NCBI GenBank assembly: GCA_014529385.2
Contig: CM043949.1
Coordinates: forward strand, 114,581,477 to 114,645,476
Length of the DNA: 64,000 nt
Source: Adiantum capillus-veneris
Lineage: Eukaryota > Streptophyta > Polypodiopsida > Polypodiales > Pteridaceae
Direction: 5' to 3'
The notes beneath the pieces were generated by a model. The model was not told the origin of the DNA and did no database searches. It worked only from the letters and a program-made list of their open reading frames with translations. Shown here piece after piece: positions 1 through 12,500 of the stretch (positions within the stretch are counted from its first letter, which is position 1; every line of letters begins with the position of its first letter). Made by a program: the position numbers and the translations under genes.

Positions 1-2440
1 AGGCCAATAGAAATATGTCTCTATTCCTCGAAGAGTAGGTTGAATACCTCTATGACCCGCATAAGGAGGAGCATGGGATTCATACATAAATTTCTCACGA
101 AGTGAATGGGTAACACATAGCCTATTTCCGTTGGAGAAGATAACCATTCTGCAAGGTAAATGGTTCCTCGTTCTTCCCCAAAGCAAGGTCTGACATTATG
201 TCTCTAAAGTTAGGGTCAGTAGCATACTCATTTATCATAGAGGATAGATCATTGTGAGTAGCTATAGACATCACATTAACTTTTGGTCGTCGTGAAAGTG
301 CATCGGCAACTTGATTGTGCTTACTAGCAATATGAGCAATATGCTTCCACATGTTTAGGGCATGTAGAAAAACAAAATTTCTTTCTCATAAATTCCCAAG
401 ACTCATTCATTGGTATTGAGCCTTTGGCTCTCATACGCTATGGCATGCCCTTCTTGAAGCAAAACTGCACCAGGGCAATCACCACAATCATCGCATTGGA
501 CCTCAAATGGATTTGAGAGATCCGGAAGCATGAGGACTAGTCGGGAGGTAAGATTTTCTTTGAGCTTATCAAAAGCAATTTGCTCCTTAGCAATCCATGT
601 ATATTTAACGTTCTTCTTATTTAAGTCATGTAGTGATCCTGCTATTTGAGAGAATTTTTCTATGAAGCGTCTATAGTATGTGCACATACCAATAAAGCTT
701 CTTAGCTCATGTAGATTCCTTGGATTAGTCCATGCTTTTATTACCTCTAACTTTTATGGATCCATATGGATACCATCTTGAGAGATAATATGACCTAGGT
801 ATTGAATCTTTTGAAGGGAAAATTCTCTTTTCTTTTCGTTGAGAAAAAGCTTGTTCTCCCTCATTGCTTGAAAAATCACTTTGATATGTTTCTTATGTTC
901 CTCCAAAGACTTGGAGTAGATGATATCATCAAAGAACACTCAGTGAATTTGTGGTAAGGTCTAAAAATTTCTCCATTGGACGATTGAACGTAGCTGGTGC
1001 ATTAGTCAAGCCAAAAGGCATGGCTAGATATTCATAAAGACCAAACATTGTGAGAAACGCGCTCTTTAGGATATCTTCATCCACTATCCTTATTTGATGA
1101 TAGCCACTTCTAAGGTCAATCCTACTGAAGTAGGTAGAGACTTGTAGCTTATCAAACAGATCTTCTGCCCGAGGCACTGGAAATCAGTTTTTGATTAGTG
1201 ATATGGTTTAGTGCTCGATAGTCCACCCACATATCGTATGTACCATCTTTCTTTTGCACTAATAAAAGGATTGGAGAACAAAAGGGAGATGAACTAGGCC
1301 TCACCATCCCTTTGTCTACCAATTCCTGTACTTGCCTCATGATCTCCTCTTGTTGAGCTTGTGCGACTCGATAAGAAGGCTTGTTAGGCGGTGAGCTTCC
1401 TGGAACAAGCTCAATGCGATGGTCATCATCCCCTCGTTTTGGAGGTAAGTCCATAGGGATATCATCGATAAACACATATTGAAATCCTTTTAGAAAATTA
1501 GACAAGTCTAACTCTTTTTGATTCCTACCATTTGGGTGAGAGCATGTTAACCTGTCGCGCTTTTTGTGCTAGTTAGCAGTTTCAAGTTAGCACATCTTCA
1601 AAAAGTTGGGTGTTCGGTAAATTTTTTACAAATAATATCAAAATTTGTCGGAGGTTGTACAATTGGATTCCTTGTTTCAAGTGCTTTTTATTGATATATC
1701 ATATGTCATAGATCTTGGAGATGTAGCTCAAGTTATTGTACTAGTTAGCATATGTCAAAATTGTGCTAGTTAGCATTGTCCGGGACATGAAAAAGCATGA
1801 CAAGTTAACATGCTTTCACCCATTTACATTTGATGAAACATTAGGATCTTTTAGAGACTCTTTGTCAAAGATCATGTACGCAGAAACTGAGCTCTTCATT
1901 GATTTATCAAAATCAGGAGGATTTACAAGTGGAATAGTGCAACCACGCTCACTAGCATCTATATACATGTTCTTTCTCTTGTAGGTGAAGTAGATTATCC
2001 TTTCAAGGAACTTCATATTGGTAGCCATGCAATCAAACCATGGCACCCCTAGCATAGCATCCTCATGTTGGAGAGGAGAGATGAAAAAGTCTTCTATGTC
2101 GACATAGCTTTGGACATGAAGCCTCAACTTGCCAATCAAGGGATTAATGGAGGCTTGCTATCCCTTGAAAGCTGTGTCAACCATTACCATATCTCCCATC
2201 TCAAAATCTTGAATGCCCAACCTGGTGGCCAGCTCCATTGATATGAAGTTGTGAGTAGAGCCAGGGTGAAACAAGATGAAGGAATCATGCTCTCTTACCT
2301 TTCTGTAAGCATAGAAAAGTGATGATCCTTTGCAACAATGAACATCCTCTTTTGGAGCTTCGATGGTGGAAGCCCTAAGCTCCATTGATATGAAGTTGTG
2401 AGTAGAGACAGGGTCAAACAAGATGAAGGAATCATGCTCT
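1..2440 (-). pseudogene. gypsy pol remnant of copy A (protease, RT, RNase H, start of integrase)
   Basis: Read on the minus strand, the pieces in order are: a protease-like stretch with HPGSTHNFIS (about 2220-2320); the spacer before RT (1152-1505); the RT palm with [14 protein letters not shown] (929-1177); the second RT segment with the FFDD box at 754-939; RNase H with FEVQCDDCGDCPGAVLL (403-687); and the integrase zinc-finger start with SHAPPYAGHRG (about 1-110). In the protease box the aspartate seen in copy B (DPGST) is histidine. About 130 bp of RNase H present in copy B (from about 23345) is missing near position 345. Family assignment is firm and the gene is clearly dead. Confidence 0.9.
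1534..1821. mobile_element. 288-bp MITE with about 31-bp terminal inverted repeats
   Basis: Copy A is interrupted here relative to copy B, whose sequence continues uninterrupted at about 24658. The insert begins GGGTGAGAGCATGTTAAC and ends with the inverse of GGGTGAAAGCATGTTAAC, and the inverted match continues to the CTTTTT run. ATTT flanks both ends (1530-1533 and 1822-1825) and occurs once in copy B, so it is the target duplication. No coding potential is seen. Short internal repeats of GTGCTAGTTAGCA lie near both ends. The superfamily is not clear from a 4-bp duplication. Confidence 0.8.
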
Positions 2441-2530
2441 CTTACCTTTCCCTAAGCATAGAAAAGTGACGATCCTTTGCAACAATGAACAGATTCCTCT
2501 TTTGGAGCTTTGATGGTGGAAGCCCTAGGA
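2233..2530 (-). repeat. about 150-165 bp tandem duplication inside copy A protease/knuckle region
   Basis: The segment running from CTCCATTGATATGAAGTTG through the start of the next unit occurs twice in a row (about 2233-2383 and 2384-2530), with small differences such as an extra AGA in the second unit. Copy B has a single copy (about 25070-25210). The duplication therefore arose in the copy A lineage and it breaks the reading frame. Confidence 0.8.
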
Positions 2531-3862
2531 GTCTCATTACAAACATTCTTCTTGGGGCAAGAACGATAGCCATGTCCTTGCTCCCCACACTTGAAACACT
2601 TATGGTCCTTTGCTAAAAGCTTCAAGATCTCCAGGAGAGAGTTTGTTTCTGTCTTTGTAAACTCCCTTCTCCTTGGACCGATTGTTGTTGTTGTTGTTGG
2701 AAGTACCTTGGGAAGAATTTTGAGCATTGGTTTTTCCCTTTGCATCATTTTTGTCTTTGTTTTCCATGGTCTTGACATTCCGTCTAGCCCCTTGATGGAA
2801 ATTGATGCTTGAAGAAACCATGGTGTGATGGATTACTTCGGTGATAGAACCAGGCCGTTGAGAGTTGATGTATTTGGCAATCTCTTTAGGTAATCCCACA
2901 AGCTTTTGCTTGGAAAAGTCTATCTTTTGAAAGACATTATCCTTGAGATGTAAATCCCAAAACTTGTCTACAGACTTGTGGATAGACTCATGATAGAGAA
3001 GCTTCAAGCTGCAACATTTGGTAAGCACTTGCATGAATTGCAAGGAATTGCTTCATGATGGAAACTCGTAGAGTTTTCCTTGCCTTTGAGGCTTCAGCAT
3101 TGCCATGAAGGCTAGCCCACCATTGACGAGATGATTTTTGGAAGTGAATAGCTACATGGTGTAGCTTGGAGGACTTTGTGAAACCCTCATCCCCAAAGGC
3201 CATATCAAATTGTTGGATGAAGGCCAACACTTTGTCAGTAGCACCAAAGGTGCCATCATAGGTGAGAAAAGAGATAATCTTTCCTCCCTCCTTGAACTTC
3301 TTTAGCTTTTGTGACCTTTGCCATGCAGGGTATGTCCTCCCCTCTTGTATTCTCTGGGAGAATAGCCATAGCTTACGTGAGAAGAGGAGGAAGGTGAAGA
3401 AGAAGGAGAAGATGACGACCTCTTTCTAACCCTTTTCTTCCTTTTTTTCCTCTCTTCCCTGTCGGAATGACAAGGAAAAGGACTATGTGTCGATATTTTC
3501 CTCTTTTCCTTTTGGGAGAAGTGGGAGATATTCTAGACTGCCGTCTTCGTGGAGCCACATCTTCAGAGGAGCTTAAAGTTTCATTGTTTTCTTTCTCGTT
3601 GGCCTCCTCTCCTAAGGGAGAGAGTCTTCTTTTGAGGGTGTCTTCAAGAGGCCTCCTAAGCTCTCTCTCCTCTTGGAGAGGAAGGGAAATCCCATAAGCG
3701 TGGTTGTTGTGTAACGTTGGCTTGAAAAGTAGGGTTGTCCATAGCTTGCTGCAACCTACTAACGAGGAGATAATTGAAAAACATGGGGGCGTCCATTAGA
3801 ACCTTCATGGCAAAATCAAAGCTATCAATGTTCATTCTACTCTCTTGGTTATTGGCAGCCAT
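2440..3862 (-). pseudogene. gypsy gag remnant of copy A
   Basis: The start codon at 3860-3862 opens MAANNQESRMNIDSFDF, matching the gag start of copy B. Going downstream there is an arginine/serine-rich stretch (3373-3560), then a Retrotrans_gag-like core in pieces (2988-3230 with FIQQFDMAFGDEGF and SSRQWWASLHG; 2600-3043 with KFWDLHLK). A CCHC zinc knuckle, CFKCGEQGHGYRSC, follows at about 2550-2600. The gag core is present here but deleted in copy B, so copy A keeps the more complete capsid region. Several frameshifts separate the pieces. Confidence 0.88.
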
Positions 3863-3954
3863 GTTAACAAAATTTGTGTACGTACTTAGTGTATGCTTTG
3901 GAAATCCAAAACCTTAGTTGCCACTCCTCTTAGCCTTTGAAAATCATCTCTTAA

Positions 3955-5295
3955 CACTAGAATGGTAACAGGACACTTTTATGTCCTTGGACAATTTTGT
4001 GTCCTGTTAAGTGACCATTTTTCTTGAAATATTTGAAGAGTATGAAAATGAATTTCTAGGTGCTATATATCCACAAATTTTCCTTATTAGCTGAAAAAAA
4101 CTTATCATTTTTTTTGGAGTATCAATCTCACCATTAACCTTACTATTGCACAACATTTTTGAACCTAAACTGTGTGAAAAAACGGGTCTTGTTTTTGGCT
4201 TTTTTTCAATTTTTGGCAACTATACCACTCTAAACTTCATGTTTGTGAGGTTTAGATGGCTAGAGGTTAGGCCTTCATAGTTCTCAACATGTTTTGATGC
4301 TTGTAGGGAGGGCTAAGTGTTAAAATTGAAAGTTATGACCAATTTACTAGAATTGCATAATCCTGTTTTTTGGCCAAAATTAGCACTTTTATATGATTTT
4401 TTTGGTGGCTTTCTTGATATCCAAATTCAATTTTGATTGTGTAAGTGTAATGTATAACATAAAGCTAATCTTCCTTGTGTTTGGGGTGACCTAATATGCT
4501 ATATAGCATAATATATGATGATGGTTGAGTTTTTTGATTTGCTGAAGAATACGATACATTTTAGAGTAGCAAGTATAACTTTCTCAATATTGCTAGTTTC
4601 TTAGGCCAATTGTGTGTATTTTGTAGGTAGTAACCATATCTAATCATATACTACAAACTTGGCTAGATATTGAGTAGTTTCTATGGGTTTCTAGAGGTCA
4701 TAATGCTAAACCCATTTTTTTCATGTTTGCTGTATTTAGCACTTTATCATTGCCCCCAAGGTTCCAATTCTAAGAGATCCATTATCCTTTTGACATTCTT
4801 CCTTGCTCCTTTTGAATCCAAAGGCCCAAAGGGAACCAAGAAAACATGTATATAGTATCTGTATTGAGCGTTACTATAGAAACTCTGATGATAGGTCCCC
4901 AGAATGGCAAAAACGCAACTTTTTTGTACCTATTTTTTTGCCCAAAAAAAGAATTAGTGAGGTAAAAGCAACCATATGTTTTTGTCACCAACCCATTGAA
5001 GTTCATGGGGCATTTTATCTCATGTTCTACAAAAATCCCCACTCTTATTTATATGCAATCAACCATAAGAAATTGTTGTTTTGGGCAAAATGCACTAGTC
5101 CATAAACTTTGGAGGCTTGTAGGACCAAGTGATGAGAAAAATTACAAGTTTATCATGTTTTACATATGTAGTAGTTATTGAACTATAAGCTCATGAAAGG
5201 ATTTTTCAAAATAAGTGGATCTACTATGGTTTTGGAATTTTTTCGCAAAACCCTGAAAGGACACTTTTATGTCCTGTTAGGTTACCATTCTAGTG
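3955..5295. mobile_element. TTAA-flanked non-autonomous DNA transposon, copy 1 (1341 bp)
   Basis: Copy B reads CTCTTAAGTATC at this point (about 26310). Copy A has 1341 bp inserted with TTAA on both sides (3951-3954, 5296-5299). The termini are CACTAGAATGGTAAC and its inverse, followed by the subterminal palindrome-like block GGACACTTTTATGTCC at both ends. A homologous copy in opposite orientation lies at 36185-37559. The long open frames inside look incidental. Because TTAA is a palindrome, a TA duplication with termini one base longer is equally possible. piggyBac-like, Kolobok-like and Tc1/mariner-like origins all remain open. Confidence 0.88.
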
Positions 5296-5299
5296 TTAA

Positions 5300-5621
5300 G
5301 TATCTACACCCGCGGCTCAAAGTGGTTAATTATAAAGAGTAGTGGAGTAGGTCTAACACAATAGAGTTGCCAAGGGCTAGCTCCTTTCGAACTTGTTATG
5401 ACTCAATAATGGTAAATATATAGGCAAGTCTAAAAAGACTCCATTATTAAGTCCAAAGCTCCCGAGGTGTGCACCATATCCCACATAATGGGCTCAACAA
5501 AATCTATAATAGATCCCAGTTCCACTTACCCTAATATAATTAGCAAAATCAACCATTTATAGGCTACTTAAGGACCTCTCCTCTTAAGCAAGAAAAGAGA
5601 AACCAAATGCTCTGATACCAA
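5300..5621 (-). other. 5' leader and primer-binding site of copy A
   Basis: This untranslated leader lies between the LTR and gag and matches the copy B leader (about 26312-26647). The block GCTCTGATACCA at 5609-5620, read on the minus strand as TGGTATCAGAGC, is the standard primer site complementary to the 3' end of plant initiator tRNA-Met. It sits one base from the LTR. Confidence 0.88.
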
Positions 5622-7188
5622 TGTAATGGAATTGACATATTAACTTGAGAGTAGCGGAAATTAGAGAGAGTACTTTTGTGAAATTACCTTGTGACCATAG
5701 TGGGTGAACATAATTGATGGTAGCAACATAAACATAGAATTTTAGTTAACTTGGCATGAACAATACTTTTACAAGAGAGAGAATTTAGAGAACATGACAA
5801 CAATTGAGGACCGGATTTATAGCCCGTCCCCCCTCCAATAGGCATTTGTATTATGATTTCTCCCATCAAGATAGACTTGTTACAAAATACAATCTTTGTG
5901 TTCCTTGTGACCTAGGTGATGAAATTAAGATGGAAAGCTTCATGCATAACAAGCATAATATAAACTTTTCAAAAAGCATTAACTATGACAAGCCTCAGTC
6001 CCAAGACCTCAAACACCTTTGAAGGTGGAGAGAGCTAGCAGGGCATGAGGGTAGGGAAGAGAAAGAAGAAACATTTTACAGGAGAAAGAATTAGTTTCTC
6101 AGTTATTATCACTCTTCTTGCTAGCATACATAATAGAATAGTAATGAAGATGGAGAAGATGGAAAGCTTAAGCATTGAAGCATGGCTCTTGGTTGGATTT
6201 TCATTCCATAGACAAGAGTGTTGGTGTAGGCTCTCAACCTCTCTACTTGCTTGGAGAAGGAGAGGGAGCTCTTGCACCTTGCACTTCAAACAATGAGAGT
6301 GTGTGTGAGTTTGTGTGGGAGAGTATACCCCCTAAGCAGGCCCCCTACTTGCTTTGGTCGACCTCCCATGTAGCTCATGCTTGAAGCTCATTGGACCCCT
6401 CTAGACCTAGACAATAACAAGCAAAAGTCATACCAAGCAACAAGAGTAGCCTTGGGACACGTGTCCCCCTTTCCCTTTTGAGAGAGAGGGCTTCATAAAT
6501 GTAAAAGCAATTAATTAAATTTTCTAAATTATCATTCGACCCCTTAGGTGGCCAACCAATAGGCTTCATGCACACCATGAGGGCAACCTAGCTAGGGGCT
6601 TGACATGTGTCCCACTTGCCCCTTGGGCAAGGGGTGCCCTTTGAGAGAGAGAGTGGTCAAGCAACCACCCCCCCTTCTTGCATGTCTTGCCTCCTCCTTG
6701 TAGGGATTCCCTTTGACTTTTGTGCCACCTCAAGCCCCTCAACCTTGGGCCTAGTTCTCACCACAAGCTTGGCCCTTAAGCCCCTCAAGCTTGGGTTGGG
6801 TTCTCACCTCAAGTACAACCATAGCATCTCAAGCATGACAAGCACCTCAAGCACCTCAAGCATCTCAGTCATTAGGCATGTCAAGAACCTTAAGATTGGG
6901 CGGGGTTCCCACCTCAAGTACAACCCTACTAAGGTGAAAGGACTTTTACACTAACTATTGGAGGTCTTCAATGAAGCTAACCCTAAGGTCTTTATGCTCC
7001 ATTGGTTAGCCTTGCTCTTTGATAGACCATCTCTCATTTGGGCCCCTTTACCATTGGCCCCGTGTTGAGAGATATCTATAAGCACATGTCTATATCTTAA
7101 CCCTTGGTACCATTTTTTCTCCCACATTAAATGATCAATTTAATATGAGAAAATCATTTGGGCTAGTTAGATATTAGATTTTATGACA
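5622..7188 (-). repeat. 5' LTR of copy A (1567 bp)
   Basis: It begins TGTAATGGAATT and ends TTTTATGACA on the plus strand, so it runs TGTCATAAAA to CCATTACA in element orientation, with TG..CA ends. It aligns along its length with both LTRs of copy B. It contains a short CAAGCACCTCAAG-type tandem stretch (about 6820-6870), as they do. The base after it (7189) starts an unrelated LTR fragment. Confidence 0.9.
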
Positions 7189-7470
7189 TTGACACTTTCT
7201 TGGATTTTCATTCTATTTTCAAGTGTTGTTGGTGTAGGCTTCTCCACTTCTCTTATCCTTGAGAAGGTGTTTGGGCCCTTGTTAGAATGCACTTCCTTGA
7301 GGTAACAGAGAGAGAGAGACCCATCCCCCCCCCCCAATGGTTGAAGGCTATTGGACCTTGGTATGGTCTAGCCAATGAACGGCTTACTACATTTCAAGTA
7401 AGAGGATCAGCATTGTGATAAGTGTCCTTCATTTCCTCTTTGAGAAGAGAGCTTAATTATCTCATTTCTC
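7189..7470 (-). repeat. LTR fragment of a second gypsy family (C-type)
   Basis: Key phrases such as CAAGTGTTGTTGGTGTAGG, CTTGAGAAGGTGT, CTTGTTAGAATG and a GAGA run followed by CCCATC recur at 52255-52470, and inverted at 57270-57480. This is an LTR piece of the family represented by copy C, abutting the LTR of copy A. Confidence 0.72.
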
Positions 7471-7690
7471 CATGACTATATTAGACAACTAGTAGACCTA
7501 GCATCTCTCTATGTTGTCTAGAGATGAGCTTGGACCCTGCTTCTCTCTTCCCTTGGTTTACTAGTTTGAAGACTCAGTATATATACTTTCTTAGATCTAG
7601 CTTGAACAAGTGGTGGACCTTGTATCCACAATCTTAATCCATTACAAAAAAGTATATGAAAAAATAACATAGGAATCTTGGTTTGAAGGT
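7455..7690 (+). repeat. Leader module shared with 31.0-31.2 kb and 14.2-14.4 kb
   Basis: The stretch with CTATGTTGTCTAGAG, CCCTTGGTTTACTAG and CTTAGATCTAGCTTG recurs at 14205-14365 in the same orientation and at 31030-31200 inverted. Compared with the 31-kb copy, the match runs further, through CTTAATCCATTAC and GTATATG to the AATAACAT just upstream of the unknown gene at 28274-30973. This looks like the severed 5' end of a related element. No gene follows it here. Confidence 0.75.
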
Positions 7691-8391
7691 CAAGCAATTA
7701 GGTTCCAAATGCACATAATAATATATTTTCCATCCATAAGAAAAGAAAGTTAAATATGTTATTACCAAATTGACAAAGGTAACGTCCAAGAATTCTAGCT
7801 TTGCATCTTGTCAGATCTAAATCTTCATCAAGGCGACATGCATGTATACATCAACTTTCAAGCCATTCAAGAATGCATGCACTTAGATTCCATAGTTTTC
7901 TTTTCAAAGTGTTTTAGGTTCTAAAACTCTTTCACATAAAGTATGTAATGACAAAATTCTTGAAGCAAACATTTGTGCCCAAGAAAAAGATCCCTCTCAC
8001 ATATTTAAAGTCCATGAATTCTCTGATCCACACTTACAAGTTTTCTTTTGACGTCAAACATCAATTCTCTCATAGTTACAAATAAATGCAACCTCGATAT
8101 GAATTGACAAAAAATGAATTTCTTTTACTATATGACCCAACATAGACCCCAATCAAATAAAAAATGAGTCCCCAAAAATTTGGGTGCACTCTAGCAATAC
8201 ATCAGAGTCCCCTTACAATAGGATGCACTCCAATAGTACATTGAAGTCCCCTTAGAGTAGGGTGCACTCCATTGAAGTGTTCATAAAATTGACACACCTT
8301 TTTTTTTAATTTTATAAAAGACTATATCAAATTATATGAATGTTGAAAGATACACACTAGAATAAAAAAAGCATCTTATGGCCATATTTAT
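7691..8391. other. Spacer with a 39-bp minisatellite
   Basis: No gene is recognised. A 39-bp unit starting GGGTGCACTC occurs about two and a half times at 8183-8280 (starts at 8183, 8222 and 8261) and includes AGTCCCCTTA. The rest is AT-rich spacer downstream of the FCP1-like pseudogene. Confidence 0.6.
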
Positions 8392-9166
8392 TCAATGCTT
8401 TTGTGTTGACAAGTACACACCAAGGAAATTATTTGTCTCAGAATCACTGTACTGATTTACAATTGTGTTGTATGTATAGACTCTCTTATCTCTTGCATAC
8501 AACCATCCTACCAACCATGGAATTATGGCTCTCTGCAAGAAGTTTTGAAGTTGCTCGGAAGTTTGCCTCCACATCTTTGGAAATATAAGATATGTCCCTG
8601 GCATGTTCCACATCACCCTATATGGAGTGTCATAAAAAATTAAGGTATTGCTTGCATCCAAATCCTCAAATATCACTCAAATTTTTGTGATAAACCCTTG
8701 TAAATCCTAACATGATATTTGGATTTTGGCAATTTTTGTTACTCATAAACACCTTGAACTTGGTATACTGCTCAGGAAAGCATTTTTGTGTGATGCGTTG
8801 CACCCTTGTTAAGTTATAGCAACTCCATATCCATAGCTCATAGTATTCAGCACAAAAATCCAAAAAACTTTGTGTGTCTGGTCGCACCACATGATAAAGT
8901 TCATCTTTATCCTCCACAAGTCGCATGGGTTGAGACCAAGCTGGCATAGAATCTCCATGTTTCATTTCAATTGTCTTGAGAAGTAACCCCTCTAGATCCA
9001 AGATAAGTACTCTTTTGATGTCCTTGAAAGCAGGTGGTAGGTGATAAGGAGGTGATTGATTCCTTGGACAAGGTCTTGGAGGAGGTTGGATGGGTAATTC
9101 AATAGTTTTCTTCAATTTATGCCAGCATATAGCCAATCCATTCCAATCCATTTTTTTGTAATGATT
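8392..9166 (-). pseudogene. FCP1/SCP1-type HAD phosphatase-like gene, frameshifted
   Basis: The main frame starts at ATG 9149-9151 and reads to 8666; a neighbouring frame continues from about 8676 to 8392. The product has a proline-rich lead (IQPPPRPCPR) and HAD motif I as VLILDLEGLLLK (nucleophile at about residue 52). It then has VVRPDTQSFLDF, motif II as LWIWSCYN, and motif III/IV as LIFYDTPYR. In FCP1/NLI-interacting-factor phosphatases motif I is DxDxT and the last motif is usually DDSP. Here the second aspartate is E, and FYDTP replaces DDSP, so catalysis is doubtful. A splice-acceptor-like TTTAATTTCAG ends at 9167, 15 nt before the ATG. The gene is a divergent paralogue of the one at 15284-16482. 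Confidence 0.75.
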
Positions 9167-9515
9167 CTGAAATTAAAGAACAAGAACACTTAATGCAAAC
9201 ACAACAATAGACATGAGTTTTACAGTGTCTACCCTAAGGTTTTATTAGATACCAAAATCCATCTATGATCTACTCATTAATAGAAAGAAAGTCAAATTAA
9301 AATCCTGACTCTTTTTTATGCTACACTCTCTCTTAGTCTCAATACCATGGAGTTCAACTAGACTTAAGTCAACTAATAACTACTACTTGTTGTTAAAGGG
9401 ATGCTTGAAGTGTATAAGGCTTAAACCAATGCTCTAGTGTAGAATGGGTATTTAGGTCTAAAGGTCTACCACTTATCCAAGCAAAGATCCATTTAGATAT
9501 GGAAACCCAATTTTT
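9167..9515. other. Spacer / probable 5' intron of the FCP1-like pseudogene
   Basis: No coding signal. On the minus strand this AT-rich stretch lies between the reversed-core array and the acceptor-like site at 9167, so it may be the intron of a non-coding first exon. No donor could be fixed by eye. Confidence 0.4.
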
Positions 9516-12500
9516 CTTAATATAATGATATAGAGTGGACAAGTGGTGAATCCTGAGACCAAACCACTCATGCTACTAGGGATAATAGGTTCAACAAGTG
9601 GTGGACCTTGAATGTAAACCCCCTATGTACAAAGTATCATGGGTTTTGGGTATTTCAATGGACTCTAGCTTACTTCTCTCCATGTTTCAATGGATTCTAT
9701 CTTGGATAAATGGTGGAGCATCATTCTCTCCATGTTTCAATGGAGCCTAGCTTGGACAAGTGGTGGACGTTTGTTTCTCTCTATGTTTGAACAGATTTAG
9801 CTTGGACAAGTGGTGGACCTTGGAACAAAACCCCCATGTAAAACATATCATGGACATTACAAGTGGTGAGAAAAAATACCATTCAATATATAACCTTATA
9901 AGTTGGACAAGTGGTGGACCTTAACACCCAGTTATTATTACTATAATGACATAGAGTGGACAAGTGGTGAATCTTGTGACCAAACCTACTAGGAAAAGTA
10001 GGTTGGACAAGTGGTGGACCTTGAATGCAAACCCCCCATGTACAAAATATCACTTATGCTACTAGGAATAATTTGGTATTAAGGTCCATGTTTCAATGGA
10101 GCCTATCTTGGACAAGTGGTGGACCTTTGTTTCTCTCTATGTTTGAACAGATTTAGGTTGGACAAGTGGTGGACCTTGGAACAAAACCCCCATGTAAAAC
10201 ATATCACGGACATTACAAGTAAGGTTGGACAAGTGGTGGACCTTAACACCCAGTTATTATTAATATAATGACATAGAGTGGACAAGTGGTGAATCTTGCG
10301 ACCAAACCTACTAGGAAAAGTAGGTTGGACAAGTGGTGGACCTTGAATGCAAACCCCCCATGTACAAAATATCACTCATGCTACTAGGAATAATTTGGTA
10401 TTAAGGTCCATGTTTCAATGGAGTCTAGCTTGGACAAGTGGTGGACCTTTGTTTCTCTCTATGTTTCAATAGAATTAGCTTGGACAAGTGAACCTTGGAA
10501 CAAAACCCCCATGTAAAGCATGTCATGGGCATTACAAGTGGTGAGAAAAAATACCATTCAAGGTATAACCGTATAGGCTGGACAAGTGCACCCAATTCCT
10601 CTTAATATAATGACATAGAGTGGAAAAGTGGTGAATCGTGAGACCAAACCTACTAGGGATAATAGGTTAGACAAGTGGTTGACCATGAATGTAAATCCCC
10701 CATGTACAAAATATCATGGGTTTTGCGTATTTCAATGGAGCCTAGCATCTTGGAGACATGGTGGAACTTACTTCTCTCCATGTTTTAATGGAGCCTATCT
10801 AGGAGAAATGGTGGAGGTTCCTTCTCTCCATGTTTCAATGGCATGGATCCTAGCTTGGACAAGTCCTGGACCTTTGTTTCTCTCTATGTTTGAATATGGC
10901 CAGCTTGGACAAGTGGTGGATCTTGGAATGAAACTCCCATGTAAAACATATCACGGGCATTTCAAGTGGCGAGAAAGGATACCAATTAAGATATAACCTT
11001 ATAGGTTGGACAAGTGGTGGACCTTAACACATCGTTCTTCTTAATATAATGACATAGAGTGTACAAGTGGTGAGTCTTGAAACCAAACCACTCATGCTAC
11101 TAGGGATAATAGGTTAAACAAGTGGTGGGACTTGAAATAAAACCCCCTAGAGTGTTTCAATGGACCCTAGCTTGGAAACATGGTAAAGCTTGCTTCTCTC
11201 CATGTTTCAATGGAGCCTATCTTGGATAAATGGTGGAGCATCATTCTCTCCATGTTTCAATGGAGCCTAGCTTGGACAAGTGGTGAACCTTTGTTTCTCT
11301 CTATGTTTGAATAGAGTTATCTTGGAAAAGTGGTGGACCTTGGAACAAAACCCCCATGTAAAACATATCATGGGCATTACAAGTGGTGAGAAAAAATACC
11401 ATTCAATATATAACCTTATAGGTTGGACAAGTGGTGGACCTTAACACCCAATTATTCTTAATATAATGACATAGAGTGGACAAGTGGTGAACTTGGGACC
11501 AAACCTACTAGGAAAAATAGGTTGTACAACTGGTGGACCTTAAATGTAAACCCCCCATGTACAAAATATCACTCATGCTACTAGAAATAATTTGGTATTA
11601 AGGTCCACTTTTCAATGCAGCCTAGCTTGGAAAAGTGATGGACCTTTGTTTCTCTCTATGTTTCAATAGAGTTATCTTGGACAAGTGGTGGACCTTGGAA
11701 CAAAACCCCCATGTAAATCATGTCATGGTCATTACACATGGTGAGAAAAAATACCATTCAAGCTATAACATTATAGGTTGGACAAGTGGTGGACCTTAAA
11801 ACCCAATTCCTTTTAATATAATGACATAGAGTGGACAAGTGGTGAATCATGAGACCAAACCTACTAGGGATAATAGGTTGGACAAGTGGTCGACGTTGAA
11901 TGTAAACACCCCATGTACAAAATATCATGGGTATTGGGTATTTAAATGGAGCCTAGCATCTTGGAGACATGGTGGAGCTTACTTCTCTCCATGTTTCAAT
12001 GGAGCCTATCTAGGAGAAACAGTGGAGGTTCCTTCTCTCCATGTTTCAATGAGCCTAGCTTGGACAAGTGGTGGACCTTGGAATGAAACCCCCATGTAAA
12101 AAATATCATGGGTATTTCAAGTGGTGAGAAAGGATACCATTTAAGATATAACCTTATAGGTTGGACAAGTGGTGGACCTTAACACATAGTTCTTCTTAAT
12201 ATAATGACATAGAGTGTACAAGTGGTGAATCCTGAGACCAAACCACTCGTGCTACTAGGGATAATAGGTTGGACAAGTGGTGGAACTTGAATGTAAACCC
12301 CTCATGTACAAAATTATGGGTTTAGGGTATTTCAATGGAGCCTAGCTTGGAGACATGGTGGAGATTGCTTCTCTCAATGTTTCAATGGAACCTATCTTGG
12401 AGAAATGGTGGAGCATCCTTCTCTCCATGTTTCAATGGAGCCTATCTTGGACAAGTGGTGGACCTTTACTTCTCTCTATGTTTCAATAGAGTTAGCTTGG

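Larger units (their letters stand above)
1..7188 (-). mobile_element. Ty3/gypsy LTR retrotransposon copy A (decayed, cut by window edge)
   Basis: On the minus strand the order is 5' LTR (5622-7188), primer site (5609-5620), leader, gag (to about 2440), protease, reverse transcriptase, RNase H and the start of integrase, which runs off the window at base 1. It is closely related to copy B at 19796-28262, and aligning the two shows the lesions. Copy A has a MITE in pol, a 1341-bp TTAA element in the leader, a duplication near the zinc knuckle and a deletion in RNase H. Many stops and frameshifts are present, so it cannot encode a working polyprotein. The 3' LTR is outside the window. Confidence 0.93.

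Noticed and set aside
4007-5181. Open frames inside the TTAA element (4007-4219, 4670-5181) as a transposase
   Set aside because: They are short, overlap on both strands, and are not preserved in the homologous copy at 36185-37559.
3951-5299. TTAA element as a CACTA transposon because it begins CACTA
   Set aside because: The empty site shows a TTAA (or TA) duplication. A 3-bp duplication typical of CACTA elements does not fit both flanks.
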